A stretch of DNA of 64,000 nt from Liolophura sinensis (taxonomy: Eukaryota; Mollusca; Polyplacophora; Chitonida; Chitonidae), in the NCBI RefSeq assembly GCF_032854445.1, contig NC_088297.1:13129039-13193038 (forward strand), read 5' to 3'. Shown piece by piece: positions 33,936 through 44,880 of the stretch. The notes under the pieces are model-generated. The model was not told where the DNA came from, did not search any database, and saw nothing but the letters and a program-made list of their open reading frames with translations. Every line of letters starts with the position of its first letter. Position 1 is the stretch's first letter. Both the position numbers and the translations under genes were made by a program.

Positions 33936-34584
33936 ACTGACGAACTTGTCGCACATGTGACATACAGATTCACTGGTTTAAGACAAATGGTCTTCAACCA
34001 ACTTTACACTGCGCTAATGATCACGCGGGCGTCGTTAACAGCGTATTTCTACCAACACCCTACAAGCAGTGAGAGTGAGGAAATTTACAAAATCTCTGTC
34101 CACACAAGGCCGGTTTTGAACTCGTACCTGAATTGTGTGTCCTACCGATTGGAATGTAAGATCATAGTTTTAAGAAAGGATTTCACTGTATACAAGTTAG
34201 TGTGTGCGCCCGACCACTTATAGGCCTTATGTATCCACGCGCATGCGGGCTTTAGTGTCCAAACAGCACTGATGGTATTATGTACATGCGCATACTTTAA
34301 CTGTGCACAACTCTGACGATCTGTGAACTGAACTCTTAATTAATTACATTCCTTAGAGTTAAATGGGGTAAGCTCCAAATTGACAGAGTTAATTATAGTT
34401 AAGTATATTATAGTTAATGGAACCCATACATGTAATTCAGACCAGACTGCTAGATGTGTAGAGCAGTAGAAATAAGTTCCTGATTTTACACAATTCTTCC
34501 AGCTCCAGATCTGTATATAGGCCTTTCGCCTATAGGTAAGAAAAAATACGGAATCATTGACATACAATAGTACTAAGATCTTAC

Positions 34585-34645
34585 CTTGAGTGTCGGATGG
34601 AATAGTGAAAACGAAGACTATCCAGTATAATATCCAGTTAATCAT
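34585..34645 (-). CDS. Orphan first coding exon: signal peptide
   Basis: ATG at 34645-34643 begins MINWILYWIVFVFTIPSDTQ, a short polar start, a hydrophobic core and a small-residue cleavage region (TIPSDT). It is followed by donor 'ACTCAAG|gtaaga', leaving one base. It looks like the first exon of a secreted or membrane protein. The next recognisable minus-strand exon is the Cys-rich exon at 21949 (phase 1 entry is compatible), so it may start the multidomain gene over a 12.6-kb intron. Confidence 0.45.
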
Positions 34646-34741
34646 TTTGAACGCCTGTACAGTAAAAAGAATCAGTACAGATCTATTTAAGTCGGTGTGT
34701 CTCGAAAAAGTAAGCAAAACGCTCTGGAGTGTGTTTTCTCT

Positions 34742-35165
34742 GGTTTCCAAGGAATTTAGAAACGTTGCTGGGCCCGTCATTATGACGTCATCCAAGTTTT
34801 GCAGCGTTATCAGCTCAAACCAGCTCAAAAAACAGGAAGTGTATATACACTATTGTAAGTATTGTAAGAAATGTGCAGTGTGCTTTGATATCCGGATATT
34901 CGGTAAAATTAAAATTTTCGCTAGTTTCCAAGGAATTTAGAAACGTTGCTGGGCCCTTCATTATGACGTCACCCAAGTTTTGTAGCGTTATCAGCTTAAA
35001 CCAGATCAAAAAAACAGGAAATGTATATACACTATTGTAAGTATTGTAAGAAATGTGCAGTGTGCTTTGATATCCGGATATTCGGTAAAATTAAAATTTT
35101 CGCTGGTTTCCAAGGAATTTAGAAACGTTGCTGGGCCCTTCACTATGACGTCACCCAAGTTTTGA
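34742..35165. repeat. 182-bp tandem repeat (2.3 copies) with CRE-like sites
   Basis: 'gtttccaaggaatttagaaa' + 'cgttgctgggccc' starts at 34742, 34923 and 35105. Each unit has a palindromic TGACGTCA (34783-34790, 34964-34971, 35146-35153), the full cAMP-response-element core. The array lies 100-520 bp upstream of the minus-strand signal-peptide exon. Confidence 0.88.
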
Positions 35166-36414
35166 CCTTTGTTTTCCAAACAACTGACATGGACATTGAA
35201 AGAATATGCACGTAGGCCTATTTGCATTTATTGGCTGATTTTGTTAAGTATAAGAGAAAGTCTGTTGTCTGAGTGATGGTATTCTGTTATTGTAGCAGAT
35301 TATTGTACCACATTAAATGTACCACAATTATTCGATTAATTCAGCATAAAGACTCTATTAGAATAACAGGATATTTAATATGGTGAATATGACTCAGATA
35401 ATAGACTCCCTATTAAAATAACCGGATTTGGTTTTGGTTTTGGTTTTTTTTTTGGCGGGGGGGGGGGGGTTAGTGTAAAACTCTGCACGGCGATAAATTA
35501 ATTATTTAACGTTTGAAAAATTAGGACACGTATGCACATGAAGTGTTAGTTCAACCCCAGACACGGGAAAGGCGAAATTAAGCTAGAACAATAAGGATAA
35601 AACTAAAGGTCTTGCTTTAATCAACATGCCACGAATTTTAAATGAATGCTATGTCGAATTATTTTAATATACGAGGCCCCATGCATTTCCTGTACCATTA
35701 CACTAAGATAATCGCTTGTAAAATATTGAATCACGCTAAAGTGGTTAAAGATTTGGAGATGTATGAATGTATTTCTGGTAGATACAGCTGTGACTGTGAA
35801 TCATCAGGCTTTACTTCCCATCCATTAAAATGCCATGGCAGGTAACCTTTACATTGTACATGATGGTGATCTTCGAAGCCTGCTTGTGATGGGTCCCAAG
35901 TCTAGAGAGTCGAGAAACATGAACATGCGGGCTATTAAGACTGTCCTTTTCGGCACTTGAAAACTTCGACAAAAATCGTCTAAACGGAAGAATGTGGAAC
36001 TTTCACTCCTTGGCACTAGGCTTGAGCTTTAGCCAAAAAAAAAAAGAGAAAGGATTGTGTTTGTAATCCACCATATCACTAGTAATGCTCATATAACAGT
36101 CAAACAAGGTCAGAAGCACCCTGTCGTGCTTATTTTCTCTTTACCTTTAGAACATCGTGACTTCGTTTTCAATTTCTGATAAAAAAAAAAACCAAACAAT
36201 TTTCAATTCTGTTCACAGCATAGAACGCCGTGTTCACTGTTCTGACGAGATGAATTCACTATAACACTTTTAAGTTTTTCAAAAATATTTATTAATATGA
36301 ATTTGTGAAAGGACAAGTGATATTGACCATCGGCCGATTCTTGCGTCATATCATAAAAAGTTCGATGTGCAGTAGGTTAATTTTAGGCAGGCATGGATTA
36401 GACAGAAGCAGAGA
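35166..36414. other. Intergenic, nothing recognised
   Basis: Only a G-rich run at 35453-35470 and A-runs near 36040 and 36180. No exon-like frame. Confidence 0.4.
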
Positions 36415-36565
36415 TTTATTTATTTATTTGATGAGTGTTTTACACCATATTCAAGAATATTTGACTTATACGACGGCGGCCAGCATTATGATGGCAGGAA
36501 ACCCACGACCATCCGCAGGTTGCTGGCAGACCTTCCAACGCAAGGCCGGAGAGGAAGAAAGAAAC
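36415..36565 (-). repeat. SINE family A copy, reverse
   Basis: Runs from 'tttatttgatgagtgtttta' through 'tatacgacggcggccagcat' to 'accttccaacgcaaggccgg'. Confidence 0.85.
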
Positions 36566-36576
36566 AGAGACCAGCT

Positions 36577-36772
36577 GGGGCCGACTGAAGTCAAAAATAT
36601 GAAATATGATTTTAAAGGTTATTTTAACACTGTAAATTTAGAATTTTAACCACCTCATCAATGTTATATCAATGTGTCAAAATTTCATTTTCCATTACCG
36701 AAAACAAAACACTGTGACAATCTTTTAAATTTTGACTTAAATCAGAAATGTCTTTGTTGAACCGCCCTTAAG
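36577..36772. mobile_element. MITE family 3, copy 2
   Basis: Reverse-oriented relative of 6951-7172. It shares 'ccacctcatcaatgtta', 'tgtgtcaaaatttc' and 'aaatcagaaatgtctttgt', and its left end 'ggggccgactgaagtcaaaa' pairs with the right end. Confidence 0.7.
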
Positions 36773-37409
36773 ATCTTACTACGTGAAGAACGAGACCACA
36801 GCACGAGAGGATGACGACGTCTGGCGTGTGGTTTGAGATGTCTTTGGTTTGCAAAGATGATGAGCCGGCCTCTTAAAAAGACAATGCGTGTTTGACATTG
36901 GTGTGTGCATACAACTGATACCAAATCATCCCAGCATGATCGCATGGATGGAACTGTCGTCTTTTCCCTAAAGCATTCAAAATGCTTTCGTTCAGAGCAT
37001 CACAACACAAGACCACATCGTATATGATCCACATGGCACCGAATTAAAACAGGGTCTAAGCATGCAGAGTCGACTATACATGTATATTACATTCAAAAGC
37101 GTCAGCTGTGAAGAAGTTTTCATCAACAGAGATTTTCGCGAGCGGGTATTTTTGTTGTTGTTGTTGTTGTTTTTGTTTTGTTTTGTTTTTGTCTATCCAT
37201 CAGCTTTTACACCCAAACATAAATACCAAATTAAAACACTTCGAATTCCGCTCAATAGGCATCACACACTCAAACGCAAATGAACGGAAATCCAACAGTA
37301 GGCACTGCACGCAGGTACAAAAAGTCCCAAAACCACACACCGCTTCCTGTCAATCACGGGCACGTGCGTGACGATTAGGACCATGAATGGAGATCGATTC
37401 ATTTGACCT

Positions 37410-37550
37410 TTAGGATCCCGCCCTCTCCTCATTTGCATACACATAACTGCGCAGGTACCGGCTGGTGGAATTCCTCATCCGGCGGATGACACAACCCAGG
37501 AAGTTATAGCTGATATATCCGCCAATGAGCAGCGTGTTCCACAACGAGGC
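37410..37550 (-). CDS. LRAT/PLAAT-family protein, last exon: C-terminal membrane anchor
   Basis: After acceptor 'tggtgtctttcag' the exon reads ASLWNTLLIGGYISYNFLGC, then VIRRMRNSTSRYLRSYVYAN, EERAGS and TAA (37412-37410). The hydrophobic LLIGGYISYNFLGCVI followed by RRMR fits the C-terminal membrane anchor of PLAAT-type acyltransferases. Phase 0 matches exon 1, which ends right after the NCEHFV...WSEQ block as in family members. Confidence 0.85.
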   Translation of the reverse strand, partial: ASLWNTLLIGGYISYNFLGCVIRRMRNSTSRYLRSYVYANEERAGS

Positions 37551-37839
37551 CTGAAAGACACCAAATGTTTGAATGATTAACTAACTATAGTTTTTTCACG
37601 AAAACTGTGTGCAAAAACGCTTTGGTTTCCTCCACCAATAAACCTGACTGCCACCGTGCATATAAACGTGAACACTAAATACATAAGAGCAAACAAAAGT
37701 GTCACCCACCTGAAGTATATGGGTGCTACATATAAAAAAGCGTTTCCATAGGCTCACAACACATGAGTATGAAACTAGTGGTATTTCTGGAAGGAATCAT
37801 TAATGCACTGCATACAAAATGAATCTATAGATATATCTA

Positions 37840-38080
37840 GTGGCCTCCATGGCCGAGGTGCTAAGCACGCCAAGAAGCCTCCACCAATGCGGTCACTGTG
37901 AGTTCAACTCCAGCTCAGGCTGGTTTCCACCCGGCCATAAGTCCGAACATAAGTCAGCAACCTGCGGATGGTCGTGGGTTCCCCCTGAGCATTGCACGAT
38001 TGCCTCCCACCATATTGCTGGCCGCCGTCGTATAAGTGAAATATTCTTGCGTATAAAACCAATCATATAAATAAATAGAT
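37840..38080 (+). repeat. SINE family A copy in the PLAAT intron
   Basis: Head 'tggcctccatggccgaggtg', body 'aacctgcggatggtcgtggg', tail 'cgtcgtataagtgaaatatt'. Confidence 0.9.
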
Positions 38081-38454
38081 AAATATAAAATATATGTTAA
38101 CTAATAGTCCAAGTTCTCTTTAACAAACTGGCTATTTGTATTGTATTGTGTTAACGACTTTATTTTGGCTATGATCATTTATATATAGGCTTATCAAAGC
38201 ATAAATGAATGAAGATCATCAGTCATCCAGGTAATTTAAACCATAATTTACATACAAGAAATAAATCAATTCAACTGGATCTTTATATTTATTTGATTTA
38301 AGTTTTTTTAAGGTTGTTGGTTTACTCATGACATGCAATCTGGTTTTCCTCAATGCACCTATGCACAAACCTGGTCGCCATCGGGTAGGTGAAAAATTAT
38401 TGTCTGTCTGGTGTTAAAGAACAAAGAAATACATAAAATTAACTGAAAGTCGAA

Positions 38455-38665
38455 GGCCACCCTTGAAGTGAAGTCCACGCCTCCAGAATCTTGCATATTT
38501 TTTGGTGAAGGCCACACCTCCAGAATCTGTACACTTTCGGGCGAAGGCCACGCCTCCAGAATTTGCGCATTTCTGGGCGAAGGCCACGCCTGCAGAAAAT
38601 GTACACTTTCGGACGAATGCCAAGCCTCCACAATATGCACACTTTCAGGTCAACATCGGGACTCT
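38455..38665. repeat. 38-bp tandem repeat (5 copies)
   Basis: 'gaaggccacgcctccagaat' + 'ctgtacactttcgggc' repeats with variation, inside the PLAAT intron. The frames it opens on both strands are not genes. Confidence 0.88.
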
Positions 38666-38679
38666 TTTGGTTAAAGACC

Positions 38680-40860
38680 AAAAACATTAGTCTTCATCAC
38701 GAAACAAAGTTTATGAAGCTTGATTTTCACACTTGGTGAGTATGGATGATCTAACACATCAGCTCTTCCACCACTCCATCTCGTGACAAATTGCATAAGA
38801 CTTTAATTTGCCTTTATACAATTTTAGGCTCTCTATATAGCCGGTAATCGCATTGTTATGTGTGAACACCTTGTATATAGGCCTACCCAAGATATTTGCT
38901 GGCCTTCAAGTCGGATAATACCAGATTAGCGTACAGTTTCCAAGAGTTTAAATAACGATTAAATAACTCATTCATCGCACGCCAGCTGGTTGGTTAGGAG
39001 ATGCATGCTTTCTGATTGTAGGTTTATATAAAATGCGAAATACTGGCTGGCTAGAAAAAGCGAGAGGCCTTTTGATTGGTTAGGCCAAGCCTGATAATTG
39101 GTTATAAAAAGCCTTCTGACTCATTGCAAATTAATCAATAGCAGACAGTATATATTTATCAAAAGGTACAACCCATGACATCAAAGGCCATGTCTCGTAT
39201 ATACTTATTTCAGAAGGTGTGTTCACCTTGAAATTAGTAGATGTATGAATTAACGAATGAATGAATAATTACAGCTTAACGCCATTTCGGCACTATTGCA
39301 GCCATGTGGAGGCGAGAGAAGACTTTTAAACCAGTAGACAGGAGATGGTTTTCGATGCGACAATGAGTAATCAAAAATCAGCTAGGCCAAACAGGAGTTA
39401 AAACCGTTTGAAAACATAATATATATATGGGCCCTATATTTCTGTCAAATTGTATATATACAAATGCAGAAGGATTATATTTATGATATATAGGCCAATA
39501 TATCTAACAAAATATTCAGATAATTCGAACATGGAGTCGGCTGTGCAGAACCGTTTGGCGATTATTAGCAAAATCTCTCTACAGTCATACAGGATATGCT
39601 TGTTGTCGCGCTGAGCATCACATACACAAAACACACTGTTTATCTTAAAATATTTAAATGTTACAGTATTTAATTCTATTCAAGAGAGTTTTAAGCCAGT
39701 TTAAAGGTCAAGGTTTTTCCAGGTTAACAGTTTTCAGCGGTACATGACGACTGTATATGTATATTTTTTTTCCCCTGCCAGGTCGTTTTTGTCGCTGCTA
39801 GTTCGTTTCTTTAGCTGCCAGGTCATTTGTATCGCTGCTGTTACTCTGTCATCGAGGCTCCATAACAGCCTTTATTTGTCCTTTTCTAGCATAACTTCTA
39901 AAAAAAGCTTCAAAAAGCAAATATGTACCATTTTGTACACGTGCTTTTGTAGGACACGATGCATTCAGGATGCGTATCACAGGAACACGGCCTAGTACAC
40001 ATGAAAACCGTAGGTACACAAAAATGATACATGCAAGGTACACATTAATGTTTCTGTGTAAAAGTGTTACTATTAATGTGGTCCTGTGGTATTCATCTTG
40101 TGCAGTTTATGTACACAAATGATTTTAGAGTACAGAATCATCCTAGCTATCTTTTCGATTTCAGCCAGGGCCTATCTTTTAGTCACTAGCTATTTAAAGC
40201 GGTTTAAGATAAGAGATTCATTTCAGATGTATACTGAATGCTTAAATGGCTAAATCTTCTATACGATGAGTAATCTTTGGCGGCTTTATAGTTTAGTTTT
40301 AAAAACTATTAAAATGGGTAATGACTTCATATGATCATATGACTGAAGATTGTTAAAGGCAAAGAAAACACTAAAATAAAGTATGCATCGTATGAAAGAC
40401 CATGAAAAAATCTATTAATGCAATACGCCGATTTCACCTAGAAACGAATTATTTCAGGCAAAAAGTATCATGATGTGACGTAATTGATACCTTCTGGGTG
40501 ACAAAATACCACTGTGGAATCTTATCTTTTGGCGCAATTATACTCGGCTAGAAAAATTCTAAAAAAAAAATTAAAACTAACTATTTTCCTGGACAGTATT
40601 TAATGGTCTTTCATCTGATAATATACTTTATTTTAGAGCGATCTTTTCCGTTAAGTACGACGTAAAATCCTAAATATTAACACATATATTAAAGTGGCCA
40701 TTATTAATGAGCAATCCACAATACTTCAGGCCCTAATATTGTGGCAATAGCCTCAATCCCGAAACAAGTATATGACTATATGACATACGAAAGACGTCGA
40801 CAACTTATCATCGCCAAGGCCACACTAGCGGTGAGAGCAAGGGAAGCTTGTATTATAACC
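38680..40860. other. PLAAT intron, otherwise unremarkable
   Basis: AT-rich intron DNA. The only item of note is the possible retroelement scrap at 39434-39640. Confidence 0.4.
39434..39640 (-). pseudogene. Possible fragment of a LINE reverse-transcriptase C-terminus
   Basis: A minus-strand frame reads FCVCDAQRDNKHILYDCREI followed by FELSEYFVRYIGLYI. C-x-C...D..H.L..C is the Cys/His pattern near the end of many non-LTR retrotransposon ORF2 proteins. It is too short and diverged to assign to a clade. Confidence 0.25.
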
Positions 40861-40864
40861 TTAT

Positions 40865-41085
40865 TTAACAATGACCCAGAAGCCTCCCACCAATGCGGTC
40901 GCTGTGAGTTCAAGCCCAGCTCATGCTGGCTTCCTCTCCGGCCGTACAGTACCCACGACCTTCAGCAACCTGCGGATGGTCGTGGATTTCCCCAGGCTTT
41001 GCTCGGTTTCTTCCCACCATAATGCTGGCCACCCTCGTATAAGTGAAATATTCTTTAGTACGACGCAACGCTAATCAAATAAATG
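40865..41085 (+). repeat. SINE family A copy
   Basis: From 'tcccaccaatgcggtcgctg' through 'cggatggtcgtggatttccc' to 'gtacgacgcaacgctaatca'. Confidence 0.88.
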
Positions 41086-41188
41086 TATTGTAACAGGACA
41101 CTTATAACAACTGATATCATATTTAGGCTGTATCTAAAAGGATAATCTAAACGTTATATATCATTTAAAGTCCATGTACTGTGCCTAC

Positions 41189-41596
41189 CTGTTCACTCCA
41201 GGCAACTCCGAATTTCCACTCAGTGACAAAATGCTCACAATTTCTGGTAAGGATATTATACGGTACAATGGCTCCCACACACTTCGTCACCGCTCCGACA
41301 ACTTCGTCCGAATTTCGCGGGGACAAGAGTCGCTTTTTCGCCTCAGCAATTTTGTTATTCACGCGAGCCAAACAGCCATGGCTCACGGACTCCAAGTCAC
41401 TGAGGCGGACGCGTGCCCATTTCACGGATATCTCCCGTTCAAGTCCCGTTACATGCAGAACCATGCCATTGCCAGCGTATAACACCCAATGCCTATACCG
41501 ACCACGGTCAATTTCGATAAGATCTCCTGGAAACGGTTGTAATCTTTGAACACGCACGAAGTCGCCATCAGTCTTTTTAGAAATGTAGGCGTTCAT
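41189..41596 (-). CDS. LRAT/PLAAT-family (HRASLS-like) phospholipase/acyltransferase, exon 1
   Basis: ATG at 41596 opens a 136-codon exon ending at donor 'GAACAG|gtaggc'. It contains PGDLIEIDRGRYRHWVLYAG, then NGMVLHVTG, and NCEHFVTEWKFGVAWSEQ. These are the LRAT-domain blocks: the PGDLIEI start strand, the two catalytic His (RHWVLY and VLHV) and the NCEHFV nucleophile motif. With exon 2 the protein is 182 aa, typical for PLAAT1-5. Family members transfer or release acyl chains on phospholipids at membranes, held by a C-terminal anchor. No frame lesions. The exact orthologue cannot be named. Confidence 0.93.
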
Positions 41597-41599
41597 GTC

Positions 41600-43120
41600 T
41601 CTGGTATATTATAGGCTGTCTTTACACTATACAAAAGAAGCTGAAGTCAGGTGGAGATGACTTTTGTGTCAAAGTAGACGATAAAAAAAAAATAGTTGTA
41701 GACGTTCTGCCAGATCGCGCGAGTTTTTGTAGGCCTGCAATATGGCTCCCGCGCACCAAGGTAAGAATTAAAACGTCTCAAAATTAGCAGGTAAACGATT
41801 CGGTATCAACACATATGCAGGTATTGGTGTAAACGAACGACATTCACGAAGTCCTCAAAAAGATTCCAATATGGATGTTCCCCGCCAGGTAATCAGAATG
41901 TTTTGCTCTAGTATGGCACAGACTGGTTAAAGACCGGTACGCTGTAGAGTTTGGCTCTCAAATGTAGAAACGGGCGGACAGAAAGTTCTTACGCACAAAT
42001 ATACACGTGTTGTTTGTTAATAGCGTTCAGGTCAAGTTCGAGTGGCCTCGTCAATAGGTGTTTCGAAACACAGCAAATTCGGATTAACTTAAATAACAAT
42101 TTACGTGTATAAACGGCAAGATTGTCGCCAATGAATACCGAAGAGCCCCTTGTATACGTGTGGCTTTGCTGTTTAAGCCTATATAACAATGCAGTAATAC
42201 TCGCAATATTCGCCAAGGTAAAATCCACCGCACTGCTGCTGAAATTTCTTCCAAAACAGGATGTCCGTAACCTGGGTAGATTCTGTCGAAAACCTTTTGA
42301 TGTCCTGCAGAAAACTTGATTTTCACATAGGCCAAATCATCTCAAATGAACATGATCGATAAAATATATAACATTGCCAGTTGTTCTGATGTTGGCAATC
42401 CAAGTTGTATAGATACATGAAGTCACTGTCACCGTGGTTTATAAAATATATATACAGTTCTAATACACGCACGTCATTCACTGCACATTGCCAAGAGAAG
42501 ACGCAGTTCGCTTGCTTTCCAATGCAACCATTAAGCAAGTTGCCAAAAAAATCCGGGAGCAATAATTTCCACGTGAGAATGAAGGTTTGGCGATGACATC
42601 ATTGGGCATTATTTCCGATCACTTCGCTGTCCAGGCCACGTTGTCTTCGTAGATCACAGCGTATATATAGCGCCAACCTAAACAGTGTTACACGATCACC
42701 TATAATGTGAGGCTCCCGAAAAGCGGTGTCGAAAACAGATTTCACACGGATGAATTTTCACATTTTAAATTCGTTGTTTAACCATTGAAGTGCTTACAGG
42801 AACGTGAACTGTCGAACAATATTTTATATGATACTTAATTGAAGCGTTTTTAGCCCTAATATTCGAAGCGTCCGGTCTAATTTGTAGGGGTCTCTCTCGA
42901 CCCCCATGGGTGACTCATCCCGATCAATACTATCAAGAGGAGATCACTCTAACAGTACTTTATATTACTCGATCGACAAATTCTCGTGTGTATTTTTTTT
43001 AATCGGTATAAATGCGTATAACGTTTAAGTCAGTGATTTAGCCAAGTTGCTATGGCTCCATGGTATTGTGAGTTCTACATTAAGTTACATTACTTCATAA
43101 TACTCAGATTTTTGGCCTTG
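41600..43120. other. 5' flank of the PLAAT gene
   Basis: A TATA-like 'gcgtatatatagcgcc' at about 42659-42674 could serve a promoter. Minus-strand frames at 41989-42335 look weakly coding only if two frames are joined, and have no family resemblance. Confidence 0.35.
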
Positions 43121-43121
43121 T

Positions 43122-43272
43122 CGCCGTACGTGGGAAGATCTGTGATATACCTGCGGATAGTCGTGAGTTTCCCCTGGGCTGTGTCAGGTTTCCTTCCACC
43201 ATAATGCTGGCCTCCGCCGTAAGAGTGAAATAGTCTTGAATATGGAGTAAAACAACAATAAAATAAATAAAT
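43122..43272 (+). repeat. SINE family A, truncated
   Basis: 'gtcgccgtacgtgggaagat' ... 'gtgagtttcccctgggctgt' ... 'ccataatgctggcctccgcc' and AT tail. Confidence 0.85.
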
Positions 43273-43343
43273 ATAGGCCTAAATATAACTCCAAATTATA
43301 AATACCTACACAGCATGCTATACAACATATATACCGTACATTC

Positions 43344-43504
43344 TAGGTGGAAAGCTCTTCCAGCAGCCTGTGGATGGTCGTGGCTGGGTTTCCCTCGGGT
43401 TCTGCCCGCTTTCGCCCCACTATAATGCTGGCCACTGTCGTATAAGTGAAATATTCCTAAGTCAGTGTCGCAGAACACCAATCAAATAATTAAATAAATA
43501 AATC
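43344..43504 (+). repeat. SINE family A, truncated
   Basis: 'agctcttccagcagcctgtg' ... 'cccactataatgctggccac' ... 'gaacaccaatcaaataatta'. Confidence 0.85.
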
Positions 43505-43821
43505 AAATACACCTCAGGTAACATTCATGTGTACACATCCCATTCTGTTAGACGGCGCGAAAGTTGGAGATCACGTGATCGCAATAGCGTGGACGGTGAA
43601 AACAGTCTAGCCTCCAGAGGTTGAAGCATAGTGAAAAATACCCATGTTTGCCACTCCGTCATGCAGCCACCACTAAGCCCTGGTTGTACAAGAATACATA
43701 ACGTAACCTCTACACAAATACTCACACTATCTAGACAGCTGAAAATCATAAAAATACAACAAATACCCTATAGGTGACAGTGATTCAAAAATAGGTTTTT
43801 TCGTACCCTGTAACATTTTCA

Positions 43822-43998
43822 CCCATAATACACGAGTGGTGTAGCTCCGAAAAACGAAAGACTCATTTTGACTCAATATTTCGGCACTTTATTTTGTCAT
43901 CATCTGGAGAACTAAATATCACGGTGAACAGTACAGACATATGTACAAAACGAGTCTTTCGTTTTTCTGAGTTTGCCCACACTACACGCGTATTACGG
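43822..43998. mobile_element. 177-bp MITE with about 50-bp TIRs
   Basis: Left 'cccataatacacgagtggtg' + 'tagctccgaaaaacgaaaga' + 'ctcattttg'; the reverse complement of the right end reads 'ccgtaatacgcgtgtagtgt' + 'gggcaaactcagaaaaacga' + 'aagactcgttttg'. The centre holds 'atttcggcactttattttgt'. Confidence 0.85.
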
Positions 43999-44430
43999 TA
44001 AAATAATCAGTGGAACACGAGATTTATTTTCACGCATGTTGTCTGGCTGTTACTGATTAAGCTTACATATTAAGGTATACATGATAGGTCATTTTGTCTC
44101 CATTGAGATAGCGAGTAACAATTTCCCGTACCATTTTGCCCATATATGGTTTCTCGATGATATCACCCATCTATATGCCTGTGTTCAAATTCACAACGCA
44201 CGATCGCGCTTGTTTTGATTGGTTGGGCCTATGCACAGATGTGCACAGCTAACACCTACATTCTGCATACTTAGAACCTGTCTTGAAATATACGAGTAGC
44301 GGCCTAATAGCATTGCGAGATTGCAATATAAATTATACAATAGTGTGTCAGACCTTGCAACATGTATAGACCTATACACGACTGGAAAGGGTAATCTGAC
44401 TATGAATCCTAAAAGCTGCAAAAAGTGCAA

Positions 44431-44461
<31 letters not shown>

Positions 44462-44608
44462 AAAATTGAGGCTGCATAAGAGGCAATAATTTATTTTTTT
44501 AACCCCCGGCTTGCTTACCTTTCCGTTTAAGGCATTGCCTGGGGTTTCAAGAAATAAACAACCGCTTTCACTTAGCCTTCATTTTGCTTGTGGGGGGGGG
44601 GAGGGGGG

Positions 44609-44880
44609 GGGGGGCTCCGTGGCTCATTTGGTTAGCGCGCTAGCACAGCGCAATGACCCCGGAGACTCTCACCAATGCGGTCGCTGTGAGTTCAAGTCCA
44701 GCTCATGCTGGCTTCCTTTCCGGTCGTAAGTGAGAAGGTCTGCAAGCAACCTACGGATGGTCGTGGGTTTCCCCCCGGGCTCTGCTCGGTTTCCTCCCAC
44801 CATAATGCTGGCAGCCGTCGTATAAGTGAAATATTCTTGAGTACGGCGTAAAACATCAATCAAACAAATAAATAAATAAA
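44609..44880 (+). repeat. Full-length SINE family A next to a G-run
   Basis: Head 'ggggctccgtggctcatttg' directly follows a G-rich run (44592-44610). All blocks are present and the tail ends 'caaacaaataaataaataaa'. Confidence 0.92.

Noticed and set aside
34340-34828. A 162-codon minus-strand frame
   Set aside because: Only the 20 codons from 34645 to 34585 carry a signal (signal peptide and donor); the rest reads through intron and the 182-bp repeat by chance.
41989-42335. Minus-strand frames ending in HVYICA and VNCYLS
   Set aside because: Would need a frame join to look coding; no recognisable domain and no splice borders.
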